Of a stretch of 64,000 nucleotides of DNA, positions 46,601 to 56,081 are shown piece after piece. Position numbers and translations under genes: made by a program. Under the pieces are notes generated by a model that saw only the letters and a list, made by a program, of their open reading frames with translations, did no database searches and was not told the DNA's origin. The DNA comes from Arcuatula senhousia (lineage: Eukaryota; Mollusca; Bivalvia; Mytilida; Mytilidae). Position 1 is the stretch's first letter, and each line of letters opens with the position of its first letter. The stretch is taken from contig OZ020305.1 of the NCBI GenBank assembly GCA_963971305.1, positions 2,823,001 through 2,887,000 on the forward strand, given 5' to 3'.

Positions 46601-49600
46601 CAGAGAGAATTTCTATTCCACGCAGGTAAACATTCTCTACGTCCAGAGAAAGTTTCCACTCCACGCAGGTAAATACACTACTTCAAGAAAGTTTCCACTC
46701 CACGCAGGTAAATACACTACGTCATGAGAGAGTTTCCACTCCACGCAGGTATATATACCCTACATCTAGAGAATTTCCACTCCATGCAGGTAAGCATGAT
46801 CTACGTCCAGAGAATTTCCTACACGCAGGTATGTATACTCTTCGTCGAGATGGAGTTTAAACACAACACAGGTAGCTACACTCTACTTGCAATGAGAGAT
46901 TTCATTTCACGCAGGTAGTTACACTTTACGCCCAAAGAGAGTTTCTACTCTACCCGGGTAAATAACACTGATCGATTTTTGAAGTCACTTTGATTGATGA
47001 CTTTTAACTTATAGGAATGTGAATTGAATGTAAGTATTAGGAATTCGAAGGTTATATGAATCTTATGGACGGTGGCATTAGTACAAATGTAATACACTCT
47101 GCATGTTCATGTTATTGTGTAGCTTAGTTTTTAAAGGGAGAGCGTTTTTTCGATCTATGAAGAAATTACCTTAATCACGCCCGAATCACAAATGTTGTTA
47201 CGTTTATAATTGAATTATAGAAAGGTGCACTGTATGTGATCTATTTATTAAAGACAAAACAAGCCAAATGCATGCCGGAGCGATTGAATATCTTATAGTT
47301 GAACAACTTTTTGCAGTGAAAAAAAAAATAAATAAATAAAACCCGAAAGAAAGAATGTAATCGGTTTTATAAAACTGGTACAGAACGGCTGTCAATAAAG
47401 CAGCACATATGGTAAATGTTTATTCAGGGGATAACACGTACTACTAATTAGCAGCATCCGAATGAAATTAATTGGGAAACAAAAAAGTCAAAGGTATTAA
47501 AGCAGGAAATCTCATTATTTAAATGTCAAAGACTGCACAGGGAATAAGTTTGTAAATTAAAACGAAAACGCCTATCATTTATATTCGTGTACATTTTTAA
47601 GTATGCAAAATTTATCATTCAGACTAGTCTAGTAAATGTTTGATGTATTGAATAAGGTTAAATTTCATGATTCAAACCTTTGGATTTATCATTTACAGAT
47701 ATTAAAATTCTGATAAACACGGGGTGGACAGAGCCTTTTACTCTATGCAAGAAACAATCGGTCACTGTGGAGAGCTTGGACTGTACACAGGCCGAGAAGA
47801 AGTTAGCAGAAACAGAAGAGATTAAGATTTTGGAGCGGTACGTTAAAAGTACTATTATGGGAATATTAATAGGGGGAAGGTTGGGCCAAAAAAACTAGTT
47901 TTACCCCGCCACATATTATATGTGCCTGTCCTAAGCCAGGAATCTTTGGCAAATAGAAAATAATGAGATGTGGAATAAGTGTACGCGACACAGCCCACAA
48001 TCAAGCGGCAATTCAGAACAAACCACAATGGATAACTGCCAGCAGCCTTCAACGAGGCCAGTAGCTCGTGGTTCTGCAATTGGCCCATGGTCTAATTAAA
48101 ATGCATATTCTAAAACAATGAAAAGAAAACATGCAAAAGACAAGTACAATCGAAAACTTTTTCAAAGATTCCTAGCTAAGGACAGTCACATATAATATGT
48201 GGTGGGGTTAAACTAGGTTTTTGGGCCCAACCTCTCCATATCAATATTCATAGAAAAAGTACATAAACTAAACACACAATAAAAATCAAATCGATCGCAG
48301 ATCAATTCCAAAAAGTTTTTGTTTGTACATGTCTTTTAAGTGTTTAAAGTGTCATTGTAAAATTTTTTAATTAACGATTAAAAAATCGAATCGATGCAGT
48401 GATATATAATCTGAAATCATCGTAGATATTTTTATTTTGGTGCATTTTCTAGAACGTTCAATTTGGGACGAGATGCTTGGAGCGATTGAACGTAAAATAG
48501 AAAAAATATGGTTACTACAAAAAATGAAGCAACTCATCGTCATAACAATATTTTTCTCCTTATAATCTTTAACATAAAAAAATTTGGAATGCGACAAGCA
48601 AAATGGGTAATAATTCTAACATTTACTCCGGATTCCCCGGACGAAAAAAAAACAATATCAGTATTAGGCATTTTTTTCGTAGGAACTTGCTGTAGAGCTC
48701 TCCGCTCTCGCGGGCACTTCGTGCTCGCTACAAATTACCTTATTTTCCAGAGATATCAAAGACGTCAAGAATTGTTATATAATATAAATAACCTTTCTTC
48801 CAGAGATATCAAAGACGCCCAGGAATTGTTATACAATATAAATAACCTTATATTCATTAGATATCAAAGACGTCCAGGAATTATTTTACAATATAAATAA
48901 CCTTATTTTCCAGAGACATCAAAGACGTCTAGGCATTGTTATATAATATAAATAACCTTATATTCCAGAGATATCAAAGACGTCCAGGAATTTGTATATA
49001 ATATAAATAACCTTATTTTCTAGAGATATCAAAAACGTCCAGGAGTTGTTATATAATATAAATAACCTTATTTTCAAGAGATATCAAAGACGTCCAGGAA
49101 TTGTTATATAACATATAAAATAACCTTATTTTCCAGAGATATCAAAGACGTCCAGAAATTGTTATATAACATATTAAATAACCTTATTTTTCAGATATAT
49201 CAAAGATGTCCAGGAATTGTTATATAATATGAATTGCCTTATTTTCCAGAGATATCAAAGATGTCAGGAATTGTTATACAATATAAATAACCTTATTTTC
49301 CAGAGATATCAAAGATGTTCAGGAATTGTTATACAATATAAATAACCTTATTTACCAGAGAAATCAAAGACATTCAGGAACTGTTATATAATTTAAATAA
49401 CCTTACTTTCCACTGATATCAAAGATGTCAGGAATTGTTATACAATATAACTAATCTCATTTTCCAGAGATATCAAAGACGTCCAGGAATTGTTATATAG
49501 TATAAATAATCTTATTTTCCAGAGATATCGAAGACGTCCAGGAATTGTTATACAATATAAATAATCTTATTTTCCAGAGATATCAAAGACGTCCAGGAAT

Positions 49601-52088
49601 TGTTATATAATATAAATAACCTTATTTTCCAGAGATATCAAAGATGTTCAGGAATTGTTATACAATATAAATAATCTTATTTTCCAGAGATATCGAAGAC
49701 GTCCAGAAATTGTTATACAATATAAATAATCTTATTTTCCAGAGATATCAAAGACGTCCAGGAATTGTTATATAATATAAATAACCTTATTTTCCAGAGA
49801 TATCAAAGATGTTCAGGAATTGTTATACAATATAAATAATCTTATTTTCCAGAGATATCAAAGACGTCCAGGAATTGTTATATAATATAAATAACCTTAT
49901 TTTCCAGAGATATCAAAGATGTTCAGGAATTGTTATACAATATAAATAATCTTATTTACCAGAGATATCAAAGACGTCCAGGAATTGTTATATACTTTAA
50001 ATAACCTTACTTTCCACAGATATCAAAGATGTCAGGAAATGTTATACAATATAAATAATCTTATTTTCCAGAGATATCAAAGACGTCCAGGAATTATTGT
50101 ATAATATAAATAACCTTATAGCCGTCCAACCATGGGAAGTAGAACCAGAGAATGAGAACAAAGGTTAATATAATGATCACTTATAGAAACACAATTGTAT
50201 ATATGAATGCAACGATTCGATATAAGTCTCTCTGGTAGACAAAAATCAAAATTATGTCAGACGAAATGACTTGCAATTGATTTATTTAATTCGTTTTTGG
50301 CTGTTTGTTGTACTGAAATGATCATCTCAATACCCCTATTTTGTCTTCCAATCATGTTGTTTTCTGTGTCACTACTAAGATCGCAATGCAAATAGGAGGT
50401 TTGGTAACATTTTTGTACCATAAAACCTGACCAACCATTCATGTCTTGTGAAATGCCTGTACATTGTACCAAGTCATAACCATTGCGACCTTTATTTTCT
50501 TGAGTAAGTTTTTGCTTGTCTTTTTGTCATTAGCAGATTAATTATCCCAGTACGGCTGTTTTGTTATCATTAACACATGACTACATTGTAACAAAATGCA
50601 GAACAGTCATGACTGGAAACCAGTCGTTAAATGTTTCAGACCGGGTACAGGGATTACAAATGAAATTGTGGATCGATGTGTCTGATGTTAAACATGACAT
50701 CCCTGTAATTCAAGATGGGAAAAGTGAGATAAAGCACTGAGTACACCCCCAAAAAATAACGATTATGAACCGCCCTCTGCTAAAACCTAACTTTGGTCTG
50801 CAAAATGTTGATACTGCAAAAGGAAACCGAAGCCGAAAAGACGATTTTTAACCATGAGTTAAACGCCGGTCAAGTAAACACTGATTTCAAGTGTTGAATT
50901 AAAAAAAAACCTTGTATCCACCAATTCGCAGGTGAGGTTGATATGATTTGTTTTACAAAATAAGATATTTAAAAAAAAAGATAAATGAAAACGTCGCATC
51001 CATGTTGCGCATCCAATTCAAACGGCTAACAACGCTTCAATATGTCATTAATCATGTATGTATCATTAAAACATCACCAAGCATCACCCCAGTACAATTT
51101 TTACTAACCATGTAAAGTTTAACTGGTTCAACTAATTCTATCTTTTTTATGTTTCAGCCCGAAATCGTTCAGACGACAGCTCCGAGAATTCCTCGGTATC
51201 TTCAATGAATGACCAAGGGGTAAATATTTAAGAAGTTCATCGTGTCTAAAAAAAAAACCATGCAATTTTGTCTCAAAAATAAAAAAAAAGGCATGGTGCA
51301 TCTCAAAGTAATCACTTCGAGACTTTTTTTGAAATTTTTTTTGGGGGGAAGGGGGATTCAAGATGACCAGCCTAAGGGCCGGAATCAGAACAATTTAGTT
51401 TCTTGGTGGAATCAATATAGCCCCTTTATTACGAATGGGGGTATAGTTTAAAAACAAGTAATTATTACAACAGTTTTCTAATTATTTTTATATTTTAATT
51501 TTTTTCACCTTTTGGTTGCACTGTTGAATATGTATTACTTTGCCAACAACAAATGGTTTTGAAAAAACAAAATTGCCATAACGTGAATATTCAACAGAGA
51601 ATACGATTGGGCTATGTCTCACTACTTTTTACAGCCACGTTGAGTCTCGGGTTGCTACTGGACCCTATGATCGCAATGAGGATGGAAGTTATGCACAATA
51701 AAAGACCATCTTAATCAACCATTTCTTTTGAAAAGCTTGTATAAAGCCAGGATCATTGCGATTTTTTATTTCTTCGGCGAGTCTTTTTTGTTTTGTCTTT
51801 TCTCTCAGACATATTAGTTATTAACCGAATTTAAAATCAAAGTTGCAAAGAAATTGCCATAATATAAATAGTGTGAGCTTAATCACATTTTACTGTCTTT
51901 TAAAATGGTGAATGTTTATTTTATAAAACATTGATTATTTAATTATGATATTTTTTACTATTTAACAGGGAGTTCGCCAAGGATACAGGAGAAAACGTTG
52001 TTTTATTATCATCGTGATTTCTTGTGTTATAATGGTAGCTGTTATCATTACAACGATTCTTTTGTTACACAAGTCTCCGTTCAGTTGA
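34580..52088 (+). CDS. RGS9BP: RGS9BP/RGS7BP-family membrane anchor, seven exons (34580-34699, 44787-44953, 45533-45663, 47699-47837, 50072-50163, 51158-51219, 51969-52088)
   Basis: Joined exons give 831 nt, 276 codons plus stop, with all six junctions in phase (0, 2, 1, 2, 1, 0). Conserved landmarks follow the vertebrate R9AP order: KQECIK then LNHITAVYCTLVVCLGG, DSDDLREELKNMRTQ, LEKIYNMFSASLEYFEIQ, REFPLHA, LINTGW, DIKDVQELLYNINN and VQPWEVEP. A C-terminal hydrophobic segment in exon 7 (FIIIVISCVIMVAVIITTIL) is preceded by RRKR and followed by a short tail. The family tethers R7-type RGS/Gbeta5 complexes to membranes, speeding G-protein shut-off in photoreceptors and neurons. The single C-terminal anchor fits RGS9BP rather than the lipid-anchored RGS7BP. 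A coiled-coil-rich middle fits the SNARE-like fold. Assignment to the family is strong; one-to-one orthology is not shown. Confidence 0.82.
35000..35340 (+). repeat. Possible tRNA-derived SINE fragment
   Basis: GTGGTTCGATCCTCG at about 35089 matches a pol III B box (GGTTCGANNCC). CCATGCACGTTAAAGACC lower down is the kind of body seen in marine invertebrate SINEs. No good A box was found. Confidence 0.35.
38125..38235 (+). repeat. Possible second SINE-like repeat
   Basis: CTTCACTGGTCTAGGGCGC resembles a pol III A box and GGTTAAGATCCCG a degenerate B box about 70 bp later. Not firmly supported. Confidence 0.3.
38508..39404 (+). mobile_element. Helentron-like non-autonomous element (copy C) with an inverted end fragment
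   Basis: A reversed terminal fragment (AGAGGCTCCCAGGAGCCT, 38508-38545) is followed by a forward copy starting TTTTAGCTCACTTGG and ending AGGCTCCTGTGAGCCTCTTG. The interior has about three units of the 155-bp repeat (GATAGAGAAAAGCTGTYGCTTGC). Confidence 0.7.
39405..40640 (-). mobile_element. Related repeat element with about 485-bp units
   Basis: Two units carry CCATGYCMATRAAC and GGTGTCAGAGGAG (about 40010-40075 and 40500-40560) and end in ACGGACGCCAATTGATGGC with an AGCTCATC end. This looks like an inverted, older relative of the Helentron-like copies. Confidence 0.5.
40641..43358. other. RGS9BP-like intron 1, middle part
   Basis: No gene seen. About 41990-42440 has CGATCGTCCGTCCGTGC and two to three degenerate copies of CGTAACAGATTTCTC with GTAGGCTTTCGTTC. 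About 42500-42610 resembles the RT-family second tail. Confidence 0.4.
43361..44532 (+). mobile_element. Helentron-like non-autonomous element (copy A)
   Basis: The 5' end forms a 29-nt hairpin (43364-43392; AGCTCACCTGGCC / GGCCATGTGAGCT). Near the 3' end, GACCAGGTGAGC (44493-44504) is an inverted copy of the 5' end, followed by a terminal hairpin AGGCTCCTGGGAGCCT and CTTGTTT. This asymmetric inverted-repeat layout, T-rich insertion site and central tandem array (about five units of about 157 bp) are the architecture of Helentron-associated elements, including DINE-1, pearl and CvA. Non-coding. Confidence 0.72.
44787..44953 (+). CDS. RGS9BP: RGS9BP-like exon 2
   Basis: A strong acceptor (TTTTTTTTATTTCAG) precedes YVLELNHITAVYC. 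The donor is CGCAA before GTATGT, phase 2. This is the best conserved part of the family. Confidence 0.88.
45533..45663 (+). CDS. RGS9BP: RGS9BP-like exon 3
   Basis: The acceptor is TTATTGGCAG and the donor CACGCAG before GTAAAT, phase 1. It ends with coding for FPLHA. The 41-bp minisatellite that follows copies this exon edge. Confidence 0.85.
45641..46965 (+). repeat. 41-bp minisatellite repeating the exon 3 splice donor
   Basis: About 30 units have GAGAAAGTTTCCACTCCACG, then CAG and GTAAATACACTACGTCA. Each unit copies the final coding bases of exon 3 (FPLHA) and the donor CAG/GTAAAT. The array begins at the exon edge and fills the first 1.3 kb of intron 3. Units vary (TATATA insertions, GTATATAT donors), more so toward the far end. 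Confidence 0.9.
46966..47698. other. RGS9BP-like intron 3 remainder
   Basis: Unique AT-rich intron sequence; nothing recognised. Confidence 0.5.
47699..47837 (+). CDS. RGS9BP: RGS9BP-like exon 4
   Basis: The acceptor is ATCATTTACAG and the donor GAGCG before GTACGT, phase 2. It contains INTGWTEPF and an acidic/lysine helix. A MITE-like element lies 24 bp after the donor. Confidence 0.82.
47862..48248. mobile_element. MITE-like element with about 85-bp terminal inverted repeats
   Basis: The left end GGGGGAAGGTTGGGCC, then CTAGTTTTACCCCGCCACAT and GCCTGTCCTAAGCCAGGAAT, are mirrored at the right end (ATTCCTAGCTAAGGACAG to GGGCCCAACC). The interior has ATGAGATGTGGAATAAGTGT. A relative missing one end is at about 52325-52675, and an inverted fragment at about 29150-29420. 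Confidence 0.75.
48249..48728. other. RGS9BP-like intron 4, unique part
   Basis: AT-rich, with a short GC-rich cluster GAGCTCTCCGCTCTCGCGGG / GCACTTCGTGCTCGC at about 48693-48728 directly before the acceptor array. Its origin is unknown. Confidence 0.4.
48729..50114 (+). repeat. 55-bp minisatellite repeating the exon 5 splice acceptor
   Basis: About 25 units have CCTTATTTTCCAG, then AGATATCAAAGACGTCCAGG and AATTGTTATATAATATAAATAA. Each copies the pyrimidine tract, the AG and the first 54 nt of exon 5 (DIKDVQELLYNINNL). The final unit is the real exon start. Because 55 is one more than a multiple of three, reading into the next unit changes frame and meets TAA. Confidence 0.92.
50072..50163 (+). 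CDS. RGS9BP: RGS9BP-like exon 5
   Basis: This is the last of about 25 tandem acceptor units and the only one that continues into unique coding (AVQPWEVEPENENK) and a donor (AAAG before GTTAAT), phase 1. Upstream units shift frame and hit a stop in the next unit, so this acceptor is the productive one. Confidence 0.82.
50164..51968. other. RGS9BP-like introns 5 and 6
   Basis: RT-family tail copies lie at about 50295-50570 and 51630-51820. Otherwise AT-rich sequence around exon 6. Confidence 0.5.
51158..51219 (+). CDS. RGS9BP: RGS9BP-like exon 6
   Basis: The acceptor is TTTTTATGTTTCAG and the donor CAAGGG before GTAAAT, phase 0. It encodes a serine-rich linker (DDSSENSSVSS) before the membrane segment. 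Confidence 0.75.
51969..52088 (+). CDS. RGS9BP: RGS9BP-like exon 7 (transmembrane tail)
   Basis: The acceptor is TATTTAACAG and the stop TGA is at 52086-52088. A basic RRKR patch, about 22 hydrophobic residues and a six-residue tail form a tail-anchor. Confidence 0.82.
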   Translation, partial: GVRQGYRRKRCFIIIVISCVIMVAVIITTILLLHKSPFS

Positions 52089-52977
52089 TGTTAACATTGT
52101 TAGATGAAAACCATTATTGTTAAACCAAATTTGTATTAAATACACTTTGTAGTTTTTTTTTTTTGATCTTTACAGGCATGTTTTATCTATGTACGAAAAG
52201 TCGAGTGTTACATGAGTGTATGCTCCCGTCTCGTATCAAATACTGTGGATTTATGTATTTTCGTGGGTAACAATTTTCGTGGTTTTATGAAATAGGATGA
52301 GTTCGTTGATTCTTAATTTCATGGTACTGATAGAAGAAAATGAGATGTGGAATAAGTGTACGCGACACAACCTACATTATAAACGTATATTTTAAATATC
52401 CACAATGGAAAACAGCCAGCAGCCTTCAATGTGACCAGCGGTCGCTGCTCGCTGTTTTTCAATTGGCCCCTGGATTGAAAATAAAATACATATGATTCAA
52501 GCCCAATCCCAAAGTGCATTGAAAGACCCTCTTCTTGACAAAAAACAATTAACAAAAATTCGACTAAATACAAACATAAGCTTTGATAAAGATTCCTGGC
52601 TTAGGACAGGCACATTAAAATGTGGCGGGGTTAAACTAGTTTTTTGGCGCCAACCTTCCCCCTAATGATAATCAATAACAAAGCACAAACTAACACACAG
52701 TAAAAATCAAATCGATAGAAGTTCAATTCAACAAGAGAGTATCAGAGACAAAAGGACAACAGTTAATGAACGGGACGTAAAGATACTCTCTTGAGAACAC
52801 TCGAAGTTACTGACAGCTAGCTAAGAAGCATTCATCGACTGATGTAAAAAAATCAAGTATGTCGATTTTAAATCCGACACAACACGTCAAACACTTGATT
52901 TGATGATGCATCATCACACAAAACCGACACACTTGACCGCTGTAATGCTCAAAAATGACATAAGTATAAAAAGGCAA
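52089..52977. other. 3' region of the RGS9BP-like gene and MITE relative
   Basis: Convergent intergenic space. 52325-52675 is a truncated relative of the MITE at 47862 (GATTCCTGGCTTAGGACAGG and GTGGCGGGGTTAAACTAG). No AATAAA is obvious; GTATTAAATACAC at 52132 might serve. Confidence 0.5.
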
Positions 52978-53714
52978 TTAACATTTTAAAGTAAGTATCA
53001 AATTATCAATATTTTTACCAAAGAAGACTAAATTCAAAGATTTTACTAAAATATCCATTTCATAACCTTTATTTAATAAAGTTTTAAGCCAATTTTGCAT
53101 TCCCAACGGATTGTTTTTGAATTTATTTGCTCTATAAACAACATTACCGTAGAAATCTGGATGGGATATTCCCTTTACAATCAAAAGTCGTCGTGTACAG
53201 TTAAATTTTCCAACAAGGTATAGATATTTATGATAAAACTTAGTAAACGACTTCACTAATTTTTGGTAACGATATCCTTGTTTTAGTAATTTTTTTGTAA
53301 TACACTGGTTTTTATCATTAAAATCAGACACACCACTGCAGATCCGAGCATATCTTACCAACTGTGAAATATATACTCCGTAAGACGGAGCAAGTGGTAC
53401 ATCTCCCTCTAGAAAAGGAAAATTCACAATGGGAAATGAAAAGTCATCCCGTTTATCATATATTTTAGTGTGTAATTTTCCATTGATTATACTTAAATCT
53501 AGATCTAAAAATGGGCATCTATCACCAGTAAGGTTAGATTTATTCAAAGTTAATTCCTTGGGATAAATTTCCGTAATAAAATTAGAAAATGTCGGATTGT
53601 TTAGTGAAAGAATGTCGTCTAAATATCTGTATGTATAATTAAAAGTTTCAATGAGATGTTGTCTGTTGGGGTCTTTTTGAAGTTTTGCCATAAATTGGGA
53701 CTCATAACAATACA
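52978..53714 (-). pseudogene. RT fragment, C-terminal part (split by insertion)
   Basis: The open frame has LYCYESQFMAKL, YRYLDDILSLNN, FLDLDLS, KIYDKRDDFSFPIVNFPFL and APSYGVYISQLVRYARIC, then a basic C-terminal part. It is a different subfamily from the RT at 13350. It joins in sense to 55222-55335 once the intervening Helentron-like element is removed. Confidence 0.8.
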
Positions 53715-55225
53715 AAACAAGAGGCTCCCAGGAGCCTGAATCGCTCACCTGGTCTTAATGTCAACCCTTTGAGGACTTTTGTATAGATAAATGAGCTGAA
53801 TGTTTAAGCAATAAAAAGCTTTTCTCTATCTGCAATAGTTTTCATTCCAAAGCAAAAAACACTATTTTTCCCCTTTAAAGGGCCATAACCCCTTAAAGGG
53901 GTCATCTGACAACTTCGACCCTAAAAAGACTTTTGTAGAGCTAATTAAGCTGAACATTTAAGCAAGCAAGATCTTTTCTCTATCTGCAAAAGTTTTCTTT
54001 CTTTAGGCCAAAAACACTATTTTTTGTCTTTAAGGGGCCGTAACCACTATAAGGGGTAATCTGGCAACTTTGACCCTATGGAAACTTTTGTAGAGCTAAA
54101 TGAGCTGAACATTTAAGCAAGCAACAACTTTTCTCTATCTGCAATAGTTTTCATTCCATAGGCCAAAAACACTATTTTTTGCCTTTAAGGGGCTGAAACC
54201 CCAATAAGGGGTCATCTGACAACTCCGACCATATGGAGACTTGTGTAGAGCTAATTGAGCTGAACATTTAAGCAAGCAACAGCTTTTCTCTATCTGCAAT
54301 AGTTTTCATTCTGTAGGCCAAAAACTCTATTTTTTGCCTTTAAGGGGTCATAACCCCTATAAGGGGTCATCTGACAACTTTGACCCTATTGAGACTTTTG
54401 TAGAGCTAAATGAGCTGAACATTTAAGCAAGCCACAGCTTTTCTCTATCTGCAATAGTTTTCATTCTATAGGCCAAAAACACTATTTTTTGCCTTTTAGG
54501 GGTCGTAACCCCTATAAGGGGTCATCTGACAACTTCGACCCTATGGAGGCTTGTGTAGAGCTAAACGAGCTGAACATTTAAGCAAGCAACAGCTTTTCTC
54601 TATCTGCAATAGTTTTCATTTTATAGGCCAAAAACTCTATTTTTTGCCTTTAAGGGGCCATAACTCCTATAAGGGGTCATCTGACAACTTTGACCTAATG
54701 GAGACTTTTGTAGAGCTAAATGAGCTGAACATTTAAGCAAGCAACAGCTTCTCTCTATCTGCAATAGTTTTCATACTATAGGCCAAAAACATGAAAAAAT
54801 GCTATTTTTCACCTTTAAGGGGCCGTAACTCCCATAAGGGGTCATCTGACAACTTCGACTGAATGAAGACTTTTGTAGAGCTTTTGATGCTGAAGCAGTA
54901 GCGTGGCATCAGATTTCATCTATCTCTTATACTTTTTGATTTACAAGCCAAAAACAGTAGTCTGACCCCCCTGGTCTATTTTTAGCAACGGCGGCCGTGT
55001 TTTTCGACGAATCAAAAATCCCCACATCAGTTCTGTGGGGGATACCCTAAAGTACCACCAGACCAAATTTGGTTTGAATCTGTGCAGCCGTTTCAGAGGA
55101 GAAGAAGTTTGAAGAAAAGTTAACGACGACGACGGACGACGACGACGGACGACGACGACGACGACGACGACGGACGCCAGGTGATGGCAATAGCTCACAT
55201 GGCCTTTGGCCAGGTGAGCTAAAAA
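53715..55225 (-). mobile_element. Helentron-like non-autonomous element (copy B) inside the RT frame
   Basis: This is the inverted counterpart of copy A: on the plus strand it begins ACAAGAGGCTCCCAGGAGCC and ends GGCCAGGTGAGCTAAAAA. About seven units of about 155 bp fill the centre. It is inserted in a run of T within the codons for ADLFLYCYE of the RT, so the target and orientation are exact. A CGACGACGGACG tract lies near its 5' end. Confidence 0.8.
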
Positions 55226-55335
55226 GGTCAGCAATAAGTGGGGCACAATTAGTTCCCATAGGGATACCAATGACTTGGCGATAAATTGTTCTCCCAAAAC
55301 GAATATAAATGTCTCCAGCATACATATCAATGTTA
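55222..55335 (-). pseudogene. RT fragment, catalytic N-side part
   Basis: DIYIRFGRTIYRQVIGIPMG and TNCAPLIADL precede the Helentron-like insertion. This is the palm region just before the YxDD motif. Sequence upstream of about 55335 no longer matches the RT. Confidence 0.78.
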
Positions 55336-55969
55336 AATTTCTTTTCGTATCATATTTCGTTGGTCATGGCCACCCGCAACAACCATGAAAATAAAACTTT
55401 AAGAATAATAATAAAACCACAGCAATTCTATTTTAGCAAACAACTACGGATTGTTCATAATCTCCATTATAGAGATGTGTATGGATTGAAATATTTTTTT
55501 CCATAGCAATTGAGTTGAAGCCTGTAGTAAAATGGAATATGAAAAATTGTTGGAATCGTGTATCTTATAAGAGAAGTAAGAAACAAAATGGCACCAATTG
55601 GGCATTTGAGTGTCCGACAGGTCAACGACAAAACCGGTAATTAAATACAAACAACACGGAAGAAACAAAAAACACAAGATCACCTGAACGGAAATCAACA
55701 AAGCGAACTCAAGTCGTAACAAGAGTGAACTCAGGTGGTCCGGAAGCGTAAGCGGTTCCTGCCTGCTATAGCACACCCGTCGTGTGTTGAACTATTTTCA
55801 CGTGATTAATAAAAAAGCTTAAGGTTATATTTCGTGATATAAAAAAGCGGTTCATTATAACGTAAAGGGTATAAAGTATGATTTCAAACTATTGATCTTT
55901 CACAGTTATGAAGATAATAGACTCTATAGTATATAAAACCAAGAGCGAATTATGTGATTTTATATATGT
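55336..55969. other. Repeat debris 3' of the MSP130-like gene
   Basis: About 55590-55790 is an inverted RT-family second tail (CACCCGTCGTGTGTTGAA end). Nothing else recognised. Confidence 0.5.
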
Positions 55970-56081
55970 TTATTTCTTTGTGATGACTTCGTCGACCTCG
56001 TAAACTCCAAGGGAACCTGTTGCAGATCCAATTACATACACCAATGTCTTTCCATTTGGAGAAACATCATTATCAATTACA
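55970..56081 (-). CDS. MSP130: MSP130-like last exon
   Basis: The acceptor is TTGATTTCAG and the TAA stop is at 55972-55970. It encodes DNDVSPNGKTLVYVIG and GSLGVYEVDEV. An AATAAA overlaps the stop (55973-55968). Confidence 0.9.

Noticed and set aside
48508..48900. 130-codon open frame into the 55-bp array
   Set aside because: It runs through intron and repeat units in mixed frames. The real coding use is only the last unit.
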